A DNA stretch of 64,000 bases from Poindextera sp041691315 (GTDB taxonomy: Bacteria; Pseudomonadota; Alphaproteobacteria; Caulobacterales; Caulobacteraceae): contig JBEPUW010000007.1 in the NCBI GenBank assembly GCA_041691315.1, positions 46,679 to 110,678 on the forward strand, written 5' to 3'. Position numbers and translations under genes: made by a program. Shown here one piece after another: positions 7,837 through 16,206 of this stretch (positions within the stretch are counted from its first letter, which is position 1; every line of letters begins with the position of its first letter). Under the pieces are notes generated by a model. That model was not told the DNA's origin. It ran no database searches and worked only from the letters and a program-made list of their open reading frames with translations.

Positions 7837-9908
7837 TCAGGCCGGTTTGCCGAAATTCGGGTCACTGACGCTGGGCCGGCCGTTTTCGCCGTGCCCGGCG
7901 AAGCGGCGTCCGAAGCCCGCGGCGCGGAGGCTGGTAAGCGTGAGGTCATACCAGTTGTTGCTGGCCGCAAGGTCCCAGCGGTCGACCAGCAGGGCGCCGG
8001 GCTGCAAGACGTGGCGGCGGCCGCCATACGGCTCACCGCTGCGCGCCACGACCACCGTCTCGTCGGCGACGCCTGAATTGCGGATCGTGATCGCCAGCTG
8101 CCCGCGCCTCGGATCGAAGCGGGCGTCGGCCTCCAGGGCGGCGGGCTTGGCGAGGTCGTTGCGGAATCCGCGCAGAAAGCCGTTCGGACCGTGCAGGTCG
8201 AAGTCGTAGGCGACGCCGTCGAATGCAATGAGATCGGTCAGGCTCCTGCCGGCCTCGACCGTGTAGAACCGGGGCTCGCCGCCGCGGGCATAGAGGATGA
8301 AGCCCGCGCCGGCCTTGCCGGTGTTTGAGAGGCTCAGGGCCAGGCCCTCGGGCCGCACCCGCGCGCTGACATCGAAATCGTAGGGCAATGCCCGCGCCGG
8401 CCGCTGGCCGGGCTCCTGGCGCGGAAGCGGCTGTGGGGCGGCCGGCGCCTTGGGAAACGGAAGCTTCCTGGCCTTTTCCGCGTCCGGCACCGCCGGCAGG
8501 CCTGCGGCGCTGGGCAGCGGGCGGAGGCGATGGGCCTCCGGCGTTGCGAAGTCGAAGACGCTGGTCAGGTCGCCGGTGACGGCGCGCCGCCAGCGGCTGA
8601 TGTTCGGCTCGGCCACGCCGAAGCGCGTCTCCATGAAGCGGATCACCGAGGTGTGGTCGAAGACCTGAGAATTGACGTAGCCGCCCTTGGTCCAAGGCGA
8701 GATCACGATGGCCGGCACGCGGGGACCGAGACCAACAGGCTCGCCGTGATAGACCTCGCCCGCCGCGTCCACCGTGCTCTTGCCCAGCGCCGGGCCGGCG
8801 GTGGGCACGATCGGTGGCACGTGGTCGAAGAAGCCGTCGTTTTCGTCATAGTTCAGGATGAAGGCGGTCTTGGCCCAGACCTCGGGGTTCGACGCCAGCG
8901 CCGCGATCAGCCGGGCGGTGAGGTACTCGCCCCGCGCCGGGCTGGCCTCCGGATGTTCGCAGAGCTTGTATGGCGGAACGATCCACGAGACCTGCGGCAG
9001 GCGATCGGCGGCCACGTCGGCGGCGAACTGGGCGACCAGATACTCGCCCTCCGACGCCTTGGCGTTGGCCTCGGTCGAGCCCGCCGCCCAGGCCCGGCCG
9101 CGCTGGTAGAGCGGCGCGTCCTCCGGCAGGCCGCGGAAATTGGCGAAATAGGCCAGGCCGTTGTCGCCGTAGTTGTCCCACTCCTGATAGACCCGCCATG
9201 ACACGCCCGCAGTCTGCAGCCGCTCGGCGTAAGAGGTCCAGCCGACGCCCTTGAAAGCCTTGGCGTCGTTCTTCGGATCGGAACTCACGTTGGTTTCCGT
9301 GGACGGATTATCGATGACGATGCGGCTGTCATCGCCGCCGCAAGGCCGCTAGTGCCCGAAAAAAGAAAGAGCCGGTTCGGGTTGGTCGGAGCGAAGATCG
9401 AGCAGTGATAGGCGTCGCAGATGGTGAAGGCGTCGGCCAGCGCGTAATAGAAGGGCAGATCGGCGCGGGTGAAATGGCCCATGGTCAGTGGACCCTTGGT
9501 CGGGATCCAGGCGTCGTAGTGCTTCCAGCGCGCGTGGCTGCCCTTCCAGCTGTGATCAAGGCTGTAGAGCGTCTGGGCGCGGCTTGTCTCGGACTCCAGG
9601 TGGAAGGGGCTGACCACGGCCTTGCCGTCGCGTGTGGGCTGCATCCACACCGGCTGGCCGCTGGGCAGGGTGATGGCGCGCGGGTCGCCAAACCCTCGCA
9701 CCCCGCGCAGCGTCCCGAAATAGTGATCGAACGAGCGGTTTTCCTGCATCAAGACGACGATGTGCTCGACGTCGCGGATCGTGCCGGTCACCCGCCGCGC
9801 CGGCAGGGCCAGCGCCTGGGCGATCGCCGGCGGCAATGCCGCGGCGCCGACGGCCGCACCCGCCGCGCGCTTGAGGAATTCGCGGCGGTCGCCCCGCATA
9901 TCGCCCAT
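7837..9908 (-). pseudogene. Phospholipase C (PlcN-like), frameshifted
   Basis: A Tat-exported phospholipase C/alkaline-phosphatase-superfamily enzyme split by a frameshift. The 5' part (9908 to about 9340) has the Tat motif RREFLKR, then HIVVLMQENRSFDHYFG, the metal-site signature of bacterial PLCs, and FAPTNPNRLFLFSGT. The 3' part (about 9340 to 7837) carries NYDENDGFFDHVPPI, PRVPAIVISPW and two C-terminal phospholipase domains (about residues 300-470 of that part). Reading through, GTSGLAA in one frame is followed by DDSRIVIDNPSTETNVSS in the next, so a single G appears lost in the GCGGCGGCG run at about 9338-9346. A sequencing error is the main alternative. GGGGGCGA lies upstream of the ATG at 9908. 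Confidence 0.8.
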
Positions 9909-9956
9909 GACTCGCCCCCAGCTTCGGCGCACATCATAGCCGAATTCGTCGACGGT

Positions 9957-10520
9957 CTAGTGAAGCGTTGGCCGGATCAGCGCGGTGTCGTAGCCGAGCT
10001 CGCGCGCCCGGGTCTCGAGCATCGCCCGCATCGGCGGTGCGGGTTCGACCGAGCGGGTCAGCAGCCAGAGATAGCGGCCGGACGGCTCGCCGACGATCGA
10101 CCAGTCATAGGCCTCACCATGGTCCAGCACGCAATAGTCGCCGATGAAGAAGGGGCCGAAGAAGGACACCTTCAGCTTGGCGCTGTCGCTGCCGGCGATG
10201 ATCCGCGCACGGCCCCTGGCGATCTTGATCGGACCCTCCAGGCCGCCCTGGCGGCAGGCGTTGACCACCTGGATCAGGCCGTCGTCGCGCATCCGGTATT
10301 CGGCGCTGACCGCCTCGCAGCCGCGTTCGAAGCTGTTCTCATAACGGCCCATCTCGTACCAGAGCCCGGCATAGCGGCCGATGTCGACCGTTCTGGCCGG
10401 CTGCGGAACGGCGCGGTTGCCGACCGGCGGCAGAAGCTGGGCGAGCGCCGCTGTAGCCGCCAGCGCCATGGCGGTCACGGAGATCAGGGCGAGCGGAAGA
10501 GCGGCGCGGCGAAGCTTCAT
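9957..10520 (-). CDS. Lipocalin family protein (Blc-like)
   Basis: A 187-residue secreted or membrane-associated bacterial lipocalin. The N-terminus is a signal peptide (MKLRRAALPLALISVTAMAL...). The hallmark GxW motif is GRYAGLWYEMGRYENSFERG near residues 50-70, followed by the beta strands of the barrel and VLDHGEAYDWSIVGEPSGRYLWLLTR, typical of Blc proteins. No clear lipobox Cys is seen, so it is probably periplasmic and soluble, unlike E. coli Blc. Family members bind fatty acids or lysophospholipids, which would suit a neighbour of a phospholipase C, though this link is only inferred. Confidence 0.87.
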   Translation of the reverse strand: MKLRRAALPLALISVTAMALAATAALAQLLPPVGNRAVPQPARTVDIGRYAGLWYEMGRYENSFERGCEAVSAEYRMRDDGLIQVVNACRQGGLEGPIKIARGRARIIAGSDSAKLKVSFFGPFFIGDYCVLDHGEAYDWSIVGEPSGRYLWLLTRSVEPAPPMRAMLETRARELGYDTALIRPTLH

Positions 10521-10637
10521 CGCAGGACAACGCCGGCCGGCGCCAAGTGTTGCCCGAACCTGGATCCTGCCGCGTCCTAGGCGGAACCGGGTCGGGGGCT
10601 CAACGCTTCTATCGCAGGCTCAAGCAGCAGGTTCTTG

Positions 10638-11221
10638 ATGAATGACGCAGAACTCCGCGGCCCCAGCCGCAGGCTCCTCCTTGGCGCGACGGCCGGCATG
10701 GCCGCGGCGCCGGTAATCGCCAAGGCGCAGCCAGCGCCCGCGCCGGCCCAGGCGGCGTCCGGACAGACCGATGTGGTTCCGACTATCGCCGCAAGCTGGA
10801 CGTCCGCACCTCGCTGCTCGACGCGCTGCGCGAGCATCTGCAGCTGACCGGCTCGAAAAAGGGCTGCGATCAGGGCCAGTGCGGCGCCTGCACCGTGCAT
10901 CTGGATGGCCGCCGGGTGCTGTCCTGCCTGACCCTGGCGGTCGCGGTCCAGGGCCGCAAGGTCGACACCATCGAGGGCCTGGCCAGCGCCGACGGGACGC
11001 TCCACCCCATGCAGCAGGCCTTCATCGACCACGACGGCTTCCAATGCGGCTATTGCACGCCGGGACAGATCATGTCGGCGGTGGCCTGCGTCGCCGAGGG
11101 CCATGCCGAGACCGACGCCGAGATCCGCGAATATATGAGCGGCAATCTCTGCCGCTGCGCCGCCTATCCGCGCATCGTCGAGGCCGTGCGCCAAGGCCGC
11201 GACCGGATGCGGCGCAGCTGA
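10638..11221 (+). pseudogene. paoA: Periplasmic aldehyde oxidoreductase [2Fe-2S] subunit, frameshifted (paoA-like)
   Basis: Small iron-sulfur subunit of a PaoABC/xanthine-dehydrogenase-type molybdoenzyme. The 5' frame encodes a Tat signal (SRRLLLGATAG) and linker to GQTDVV; from about 10775 the protein continues in another frame as GSDYRRKLDVRTSLLDALRE, GCDQGQCGACTVH (first 2Fe-2S), then FQCGYCTPGQ and SGNLCRCAAYP (second cluster). The family normally has a short strand (V-T-L-x-V-N-G) at the junction, of which only the last residues remain, so a small out-of-frame deletion is likely. Its stop overlaps the next start (TGATG), as in the intact operon type. Confidence 0.82.
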
Positions 11222-12234
11222 TGCGCCCGTTCGCCTACGAGCGCGCCGACGATGTCGGCCAGGCCGCGCGCCAGGGCCGCGACACCGGTCAGGGCCAGAC
11301 CGACGCCCCATCGCTTTTCCTCGCCGGCGGCACCACCGTCATCGACCTGATGAAGCTGGACGTGCTGCGGCCGCGCCGGCTGGTCGACATCACCCCGCTG
11401 GAAACCCGTTACGGCGCCATCGAGGCGGGCGCGGACGGCTTGCGCCTCGGCGCGTTGGCCAAGATGTCGGCGGCTGCAGAGCACCCCGACGTGCTGCACG
11501 ACTATCCGGTGATCGCCCAGTCGCTGCAGCTCGCCGCCAGCGCCCAGCTGCGCAACATGGCGACCTTGGGTGGCAACGTCCTGCAACGCACCCGCTGCCC
11601 CTATTATCGCGACCCCAGCTGGAGCGAATGCAACAAGCGCGATCCGGGCTCCGGCTGCGCCGCGATCGGCGGTTTCAATCGCAACCACGCCGTGCTTGGC
11701 GTCGATCACGCCTGCATCGCCCAGTATCCGGGCGATTTCGCGGTCGCCCTCGTCGCCCTGGACGCCCAGGCCGAACTGAGCGGCCCGGAGCGGCAGCGCC
11801 TCGTCGCCTTCGAAACCCTGCATCGGCCGGCCAACGGCATGCCGCACCTGGAGACCACCCTGGCGGCCGACGAGCTGATCACCGCCTTCCACGTCCCCGC
11901 CGGCGCCTGGACCCGGCGCTCGCTCTATCTGAAGATCCGCGACCGGCAGTCCTATGAGTTCGCCATCGCCTCGGCGGCCGTCGCCCTGGACCTGGACGGC
12001 GATGTGGTCCGCCAGGCGCGCATCGGCCTGGGCGGCATGGCCTATCGCCCCTAGCGCGCGCACGAGGCCGAGGCCCTGCTCACCGGCCAGCCGCTGACCG
12101 AGGCCAATGCCGAGGCCGCCGCCCGGGTCGCCCTGGCCGGCGCGGTCACCCATGGCGACAACGACTACAAGCCCGAACTCGGTCGCCGCACCCTGATCCG
12201 CGCCCTGATGCAGGCCAAGGCGATGGAGGGCTGA
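11221..12234 (+). pseudogene. paoB: Aldehyde oxidoreductase FAD subunit with internal amber codon (paoB-like)
   Basis: FAD-binding subunit of the same enzyme. SLFLAGGTTVIDLMKLDV and LRNMATLGGNVLQRT are flavin-site segments. RCPYYRD, ECNKRDPGSGC and HACIAQYPGDFAVALVALD match PaoB, which carries an extra 4Fe-4S cluster bound by these cysteines. At 12052-12054 an in-frame TAG follows GGMAYRP; the frame then continues perfectly with RAHEAEALLTGQPLTEAN to a TGA at 12232-12234, just before the next gene. Relatives have Trp at this place, so TGG to TAG is the simplest explanation. About 60 C-terminal residues are lost if the codon is not suppressed. Confidence 0.85.
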
Positions 12235-12235
12235 G

Positions 12236-13625
12236 ATGTCGCAGGAAGCCCTTCGCCTGTTCGGCAAGCCCACCCCGCGCATCGACGGCGCCGCCAAGGT
12301 CACCGGCCAGGCCCGCTACGGCTCCGACGAGCCGGTCGCCAACCCGGCCTATGCCTGGCTGGTCACCAGCGCCATCGCCCGCGGCCATATCGCCGGGCTG
12401 AAGCTGGACGAGGCGCGCGCCGTACCCGGCGTGCTCGACATCCTGACCCACGCCAATGTCGGCGACCAAGCCAAGCCGCCGCCGCAGATGGATGGCGGCC
12501 CGACCACCACCACGCTGGAGACCGACCAGATCTGGCACGACGGACAGATCATCGCCATCGTCGTCGCCGAGAGCTTCGAGGCCGCGCGCGAGGCCGCCAA
12601 TCGGGTCAAGGTCGACTATTCGAGCGAGCCGCCCAGCGCCACCTTCGACAGCCCCGGCGTCAAGGTCGAGCCGGCCGGCGGCGACAAGCCGAAGAAGGGT
12701 CCGGCCAAGGGCGATGCGGCCGCCGCCCTCGCTGCTGCACCGGTGAAGATCGACGCCCGCTATTCGACCCCGACCCAGCACCACAATCCGATCGAACTCT
12801 TCACCACCACCTGCGCCTGGGACGGGCCGAAGCTGACCATCTATGAGCCCAGCCAGTCGATGTACGGGCTGAAGGCGGCGGTGGCCAAACAGCTCGGCAT
12901 CGATCCGGCCAATGTGCGCACCGTTTCGCGCTTCGTCGGCGGCGCCTTCGGCTCGCGCGGCGGTACGACCTCGCGCACCGCCTGGATCGCCGTCGCCGCC
13001 AAGCGCGTCGGCCGGCCGGTCAAGCTGATGGCGACGCGGGACCAAGGCTTCACCATCGCCACCTATCGCGCCGAGACGCGTCACCGCGTGCAACTGGGCG
13101 CGACCCGCGACGGCAAGCTGGTCGGTCTCAGCCACGAGGGCTGGGAGGTAACCTCCAGACCCTCCGGCTACAATGTCTCGGGCACAGAGACGACGGCGCG
13201 GATGTACGCCTGCCCCAACATCGCCACCCAGGTCAGCGTCGTCCATGCCGATCGCAATACGCCCGGCTTCATGCGCGCGCCGCCGGACACGCCCTATATG
13301 TTCGCCCTGGAAAGCGCGATGGATGAACTGGCCTATGCCCTGGCCATGGACCCGATCGAGCTTCGCCGGGTCAACGACACCCAGGCCGACCCCATCGACG
13401 GCAAGCCGTTTTCGTCGCGCTCGCTGATGAAGTGCTACGACCAGGCGGCCGAACGCTTCGGTTGGGGCAAGCGCAATCCGACGCCCGGGGCCATGCGCGA
13501 TGGCGACTGGCTGATCGGCTGGGGCTGCGCCAGCGCCGCCTATCCGTCGAACATCGGTCCGGCCGCCGCGCGGCTGTCGCTGAGCCCCGACGGCCACGCC
13601 GCCATCGGCCTGGCCGCGCACGCTG
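12236..13625 (+). pseudogene. paoC: Aldehyde oxidoreductase molybdopterin subunit, 3' truncated (paoC-like)
   Basis: Large molybdenum-cofactor subunit of the paoABC operon, starting two bases after paoB ends. Family features include PTPRIDGAAKVTGQARYGSD, HNPIELFTTTCAW, FVGGAFGSRGG (the molybdopterin segment) and FMRAPPDTPYMFALESAMD. Homology stops abruptly after GHAAIGLAAH near 13620. The roughly 230 C-terminal residues, including the active-site Glu region, are absent, and the frame reads on as antisense of the neighbouring oxidase. The break coincides with the truncated end of that oxidase, so one deletion probably removed both 3' ends. Confidence 0.85.
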
Positions 13626-14295
13626 ACATGGCCGTCGCCGCGCAGGGTCGCCGTGACCTCGACCGGTGCGAAGAGGCGCGCGCCGCGCCTGGCCGCCCGA
13701 CGCAAGAGGCCAGCGGCCAGCCGCGCCGGATCGGCGCTGGCCGAGCCGTCGGACAGGATGGCGCCGGTGCGCTCGATCCCGAACCGGGCCCGCAGGTCGG
13801 CCCGTGCAGGAAGACCGACTCCAGGCCGATCGCGGCGCGCGCCTCGGCTTCGGCGCGCAGGGCCCGGGCGCCATAGGCGTCGCCGGCCAGATAGAGTGAC
13901 TGTTTCGCCTTCAGTCCGCAGGCGATGCGCTCCCGGCGTACGATGGCGATCAGGTCTTCGACCGCGGCGCGGGAGCGGAGATAGACTCGCTTCGCGTCCG
14001 CGTCGCCGATCTGCGCGCCGAGGGCGGTCAACGGCGTATCCAACTCCCATTGCAACAGCGAGGTCGAGGCGACGGTCGAGCCCATCAGCGGCGTGCGCCG
14101 GTCGAAAACCGCGACGCTGAAATCGCGCGACAGCTCGTGCGCCATGAAAGCGCCGCTGACGCCGGCGCCGACGACGGCCACATCGACGTCAATCGGCTCG
14201 CGCAGCTTTCGGGTCGGGACGCCCAGGCCCACGGAGTCCAGCCAGAGCGAACGGCCGGTGCGCAGGTCGCGCTTGCGGGTCGCTCCGACCGGCAA
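13620..14295 (-). pseudogene. FAD-dependent amine/amino-acid oxidase (DadA-like), truncated and frameshifted
   Basis: N-terminal half of a DAO-superfamily flavoenzyme. VDVAVVGAGVSGAFMAHEL is the dinucleotide-binding motif, followed by GSTVASTSLLQWELDTPLT and CGLKAKQSLYLAGDAYGA. At about 13808-13812 the frame breaks: AIGLESVFL is continued in another frame by ADLRARFGIERTGAI and SADPARLAAGLLRRAARRG, so one base seems lost. Homology ends around 13620 in GDGHVSV, where the truncated paoC begins on the other strand. About half of the usual 380 residues is missing. The likely start is TTG at 14295, overlapping no other gene; an internal start is possible. Confidence 0.78.
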
Positions 14296-14296
14296 G

Positions 14297-14590
14297 CTAG
14301 CCGCCGGCGCTGAGCCGCCGCTGGTTGGCGCGAACGCGGCGGCGATAAAGGGCGACGGCGCGCGCGGGCGCGAGGTCGAGACGGCCGCTCATGGCGCTCT
14401 TGCCGATCTGCAATTGCGTGTCGAGCGCGGCCTGGGTCTTTTCGGAGATCATGCGATGGACCTCGGCCTCGGCCGCAGGCCCGCCCGCCGCCATCTTCAT
14501 CATACGCAGCGCGATGACGCTCTGCGCCTCGATGCCGAGCTGCATCGCGCTCATCGACAGACTGAGCCACGAGGAATTGCGTCGCGCCAT
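14297..14590 (-). CDS. Small helical protein of alphaproteobacterial type, unknown function
   Basis: A 97-residue protein, mostly alpha-helical by composition, with Met/Ala-rich amphipathic stretches (LGIEAQSVIALRMMKMAAGG) and a basic end (YRRRVRANQRRL). I know similar small uncharacterised proteins from alphaproteobacteria but no function; the pattern is somewhat phasin-like. GGAAGGA lies seven bases before the ATG at 14590, which supports this start over a longer open frame. It ends two bases before the probable start of the broken oxidase on the same strand, so the two were probably co-transcribed. Confidence 0.6.
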   Translation of the reverse strand: MARRNSSWLSLSMSAMQLGIEAQSVIALRMMKMAAGGPAAEAEVHRMISEKTQAALDTQLQIGKSAMSGRLDLAPARAVALYRRRVRANQRRLSAGG

Positions 14591-14796
14591 GGGTGGTCCT
14601 TCCGGGATGCCGTAACGCCCTGCGAAATCCGTGTCCCACATGCGGCAGCGCACCCTTAACCCGGCCGCCCCAGCTGAAGTTCCGGCGAGATAACAGGAGT
14701 CTTTGAAAGACCGGTCGTGCCGCTTTTTTAGGCGCCTTCGGAACCGAGTTCGGCTACGCTCGTTGAAGGTCCAGAACTTGGCTATGGGAGGCTGAA

Positions 14797-14874
14797 ATGG
14801 GCCGTTCACTGCTTCTGCTTTTTCTTGGTGTGCCGATTCCGATCATCATTCTGCTCGCCCTGGTTTGGCATTGA
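14797..14874 (+). CDS. 25-residue single-span membrane peptide
   Basis: Encodes a 25-residue peptide, MGRSLLLLFLGVPIPIIIL followed by LALVWH. It is one transmembrane span with a Pro-Ile-Pro centre. GGGAGGCTGAA immediately precedes the ATG, an excellent ribosome site. Very similar tiny proteins with a G-x-P-I-P-I-I-I core are widespread in alphaproteobacterial genomes as I recall, which supports a real gene despite the length. It lies 19 bases before a membrane protein gene on the same strand, so the two probably form an operon. Function unknown. Confidence 0.7.
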   Translation: MGRSLLLLFLGVPIPIIILLALVWH

Positions 14875-14893
14875 GCCGGCGGGGGATTGAGAC

Positions 14894-15718
14894 ATGGCAA
14901 CCGACACCACAATCGTAGCGGTCGACGCCACCCCGGCGCGGACCGTTTCCACCGTCTCCTGGGCCGCCATCATCGCCGGCGCCGTGGTCGCGGCAGCGAC
15001 GTCCGTGCTGCTGCTGGCCCTGGGGACCGGCTTTGGCCTGGCGTCCGTTTCGCCCTGGGCGGGCGGCGCGTCGCCGGTGACCTTCACGGTGATGACGGCC
15101 ATCTGGCTGATCGTCATGCAGTGGATCGCGTCCGGCCTGGGCGGCTATCTGACCGGCCGGCTGCGCACCCGCTGGATCGGCACCCACACCCACGAGGTCT
15201 TCTTCCGCGACACCGCCCACGGCTTCCTGAGCTGGGCTCTGGCCACGGTGATCACCGCCGCCTTGGTCAGCTCGGCCGCTATCATGGCCGCCGGCGCCGG
15301 CGCCCATGCGGCGGCGCCCGAAGCCGTGTCGCAACAGGCCCTGGCCTATGACACCGACCAGCTGTTCCGCTCGGCCCAGCCCGCCGCGAGCCCGTCCGCC
15401 GTGGACAGCCGCGCCGAGGCGCAACGGATGCTGGCGGCCGGCGTCGCCAACGGCGCCGTTCCGGCCAACGATCGCGCCTGGCTCGACCAGCTGATCGTCG
15501 CCCAGGCCGGGGTCTCCCAGGCAGAGGCCGACCAGCGCGTCGGGACCGTGGTCGACCGCGAACAGGCGGCCGTCGCCCAGGCCAAACAGGCGGCCGACAC
15601 CGCGCGCAAGGCCGCCGCGGCCTTCGCCATCTTCACCGGCCTGTCGATGCTGATCGGCGCCCTGATCGCCTGCGTCGCCGCCGCGCTCGGCGGTCTTGAG
15701 CGCGACGAGCACCCTTAA
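14894..15718 (+). CDS. Multi-pass membrane protein, unknown function
   Basis: A 274-residue protein with membrane segments near residues 22-46, 63-87, 110-135 and 245-270. Between the third and fourth lies a long Ala/Gln-rich soluble stretch (about 140-240) with helical, possibly coiled-coil character (VDREQAAVAQAKQAADTARK). The N-terminal TVSWAAIIAGAVVAAATSVLLL is typical of small envelope proteins in this group. I do not recognise a defined family. GGGGGATTGAG precedes the ATG. It follows the 25-residue peptide gene and its last four bases overlap the convergent SET-domain gene. Confidence 0.7.
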   Translation: MATDTTIVAVDATPARTVSTVSWAAIIAGAVVAAATSVLLLALGTGFGLASVSPWAGGASPVTFTVMTAIWLIVMQWIASGLGGYLTGRLRTRWIGTHTHEVFFRDTAHGFLSWALATVITAALVSSAAIMAAGAGAHAAAPEAVSQQALAYDTDQLFRSAQPAASPSAVDSRAEAQRMLAAGVANGAVPANDRAWLDQLIVAQAGVSQAEADQRVGTVVDREQAAVAQAKQAADTARKAAAAFAIFTGLSMLIGALIACVAAALGGLERDEHP

Positions 15719-16206
15719 GGATCGTTCCGGCGCAGCAGCGCCGGCGTCCAATGACGGCCATAGGCGGCGCGCAGATCGGCGCGCCGCCAGTCCGCGCCGG
15801 TAACGCGGCCGCGGCAACGGGTCCGTTCGCAGCGGCAGACCATCGACCAGTCTTCAACCCCGGTATGGGTGGCGTAGTCGATGGTCAGCTCTTCGCCTAC
15901 GGCGATGTCGCGGCGCGCGGTGACGGTGACAGCGTCCTCGTGCCAGAGATTGGGCTCGCAGCCGTGGTTGCCGTAACGCACCGGATGCGTCGGATCGATC
16001 AGCAGATGCACGCCCTCGTCCAGCATGACGCTGCTGTAGGGCGGTTGCAGCGCCGCCAGGCCGGCATCGTCGATGGGCTGCCCGCCAAGCCGGATGACCA
16101 CCTCACCCGCGGCGATCGGCGCGGTCGCGAACAGGCCCAGACCCTCGATAGCCGACGGCCGCACGCTGGCGCTTGGCGTCAGCCAGCATTGGGCTGCGAT
16201 CTGCAT
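15715..16206 (-). CDS. SET domain protein (putative lysine methyltransferase)
   Basis: A 163-residue protein consisting almost entirely of a SET domain with a post-SET cysteine cluster. IEGLGLFATAPIAAGEVVI is the N-terminal SET strand, YGNHGCEPNLWH carries the NHxxxPN cofactor motif, and GEELTIDYA the catalytic Tyr motif. CRCERTRCRG is a post-SET-like Cys group that may bind zinc. Family members methylate lysines using S-adenosylmethionine; bacterial substrates are mostly unknown. The start overlaps the stop of the PI-PLC gene (TGATG), so translation is coupled. Confidence 0.85.
   Translation of the reverse strand: MQIAAQCWLTPSASVRPSAIEGLGLFATAPIAAGEVVIRLGGQPIDDAGLAALQPPYSSVMLDEGVHLLIDPTHPVRYGNHGCEPNLWHEDAVTVTARRDIAVGEELTIDYATHTGVEDWSMVCRCERTRCRGRVTGADWRRADLRAAYGRHWTPALLRRNDP

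Noticed and set aside
12146..14050. A 634-residue minus-strand ORF as one protein
   Set aside because: Only about residues 75-135 are real, being the shifted frame of the broken oxidase; the rest is antisense of paoC.
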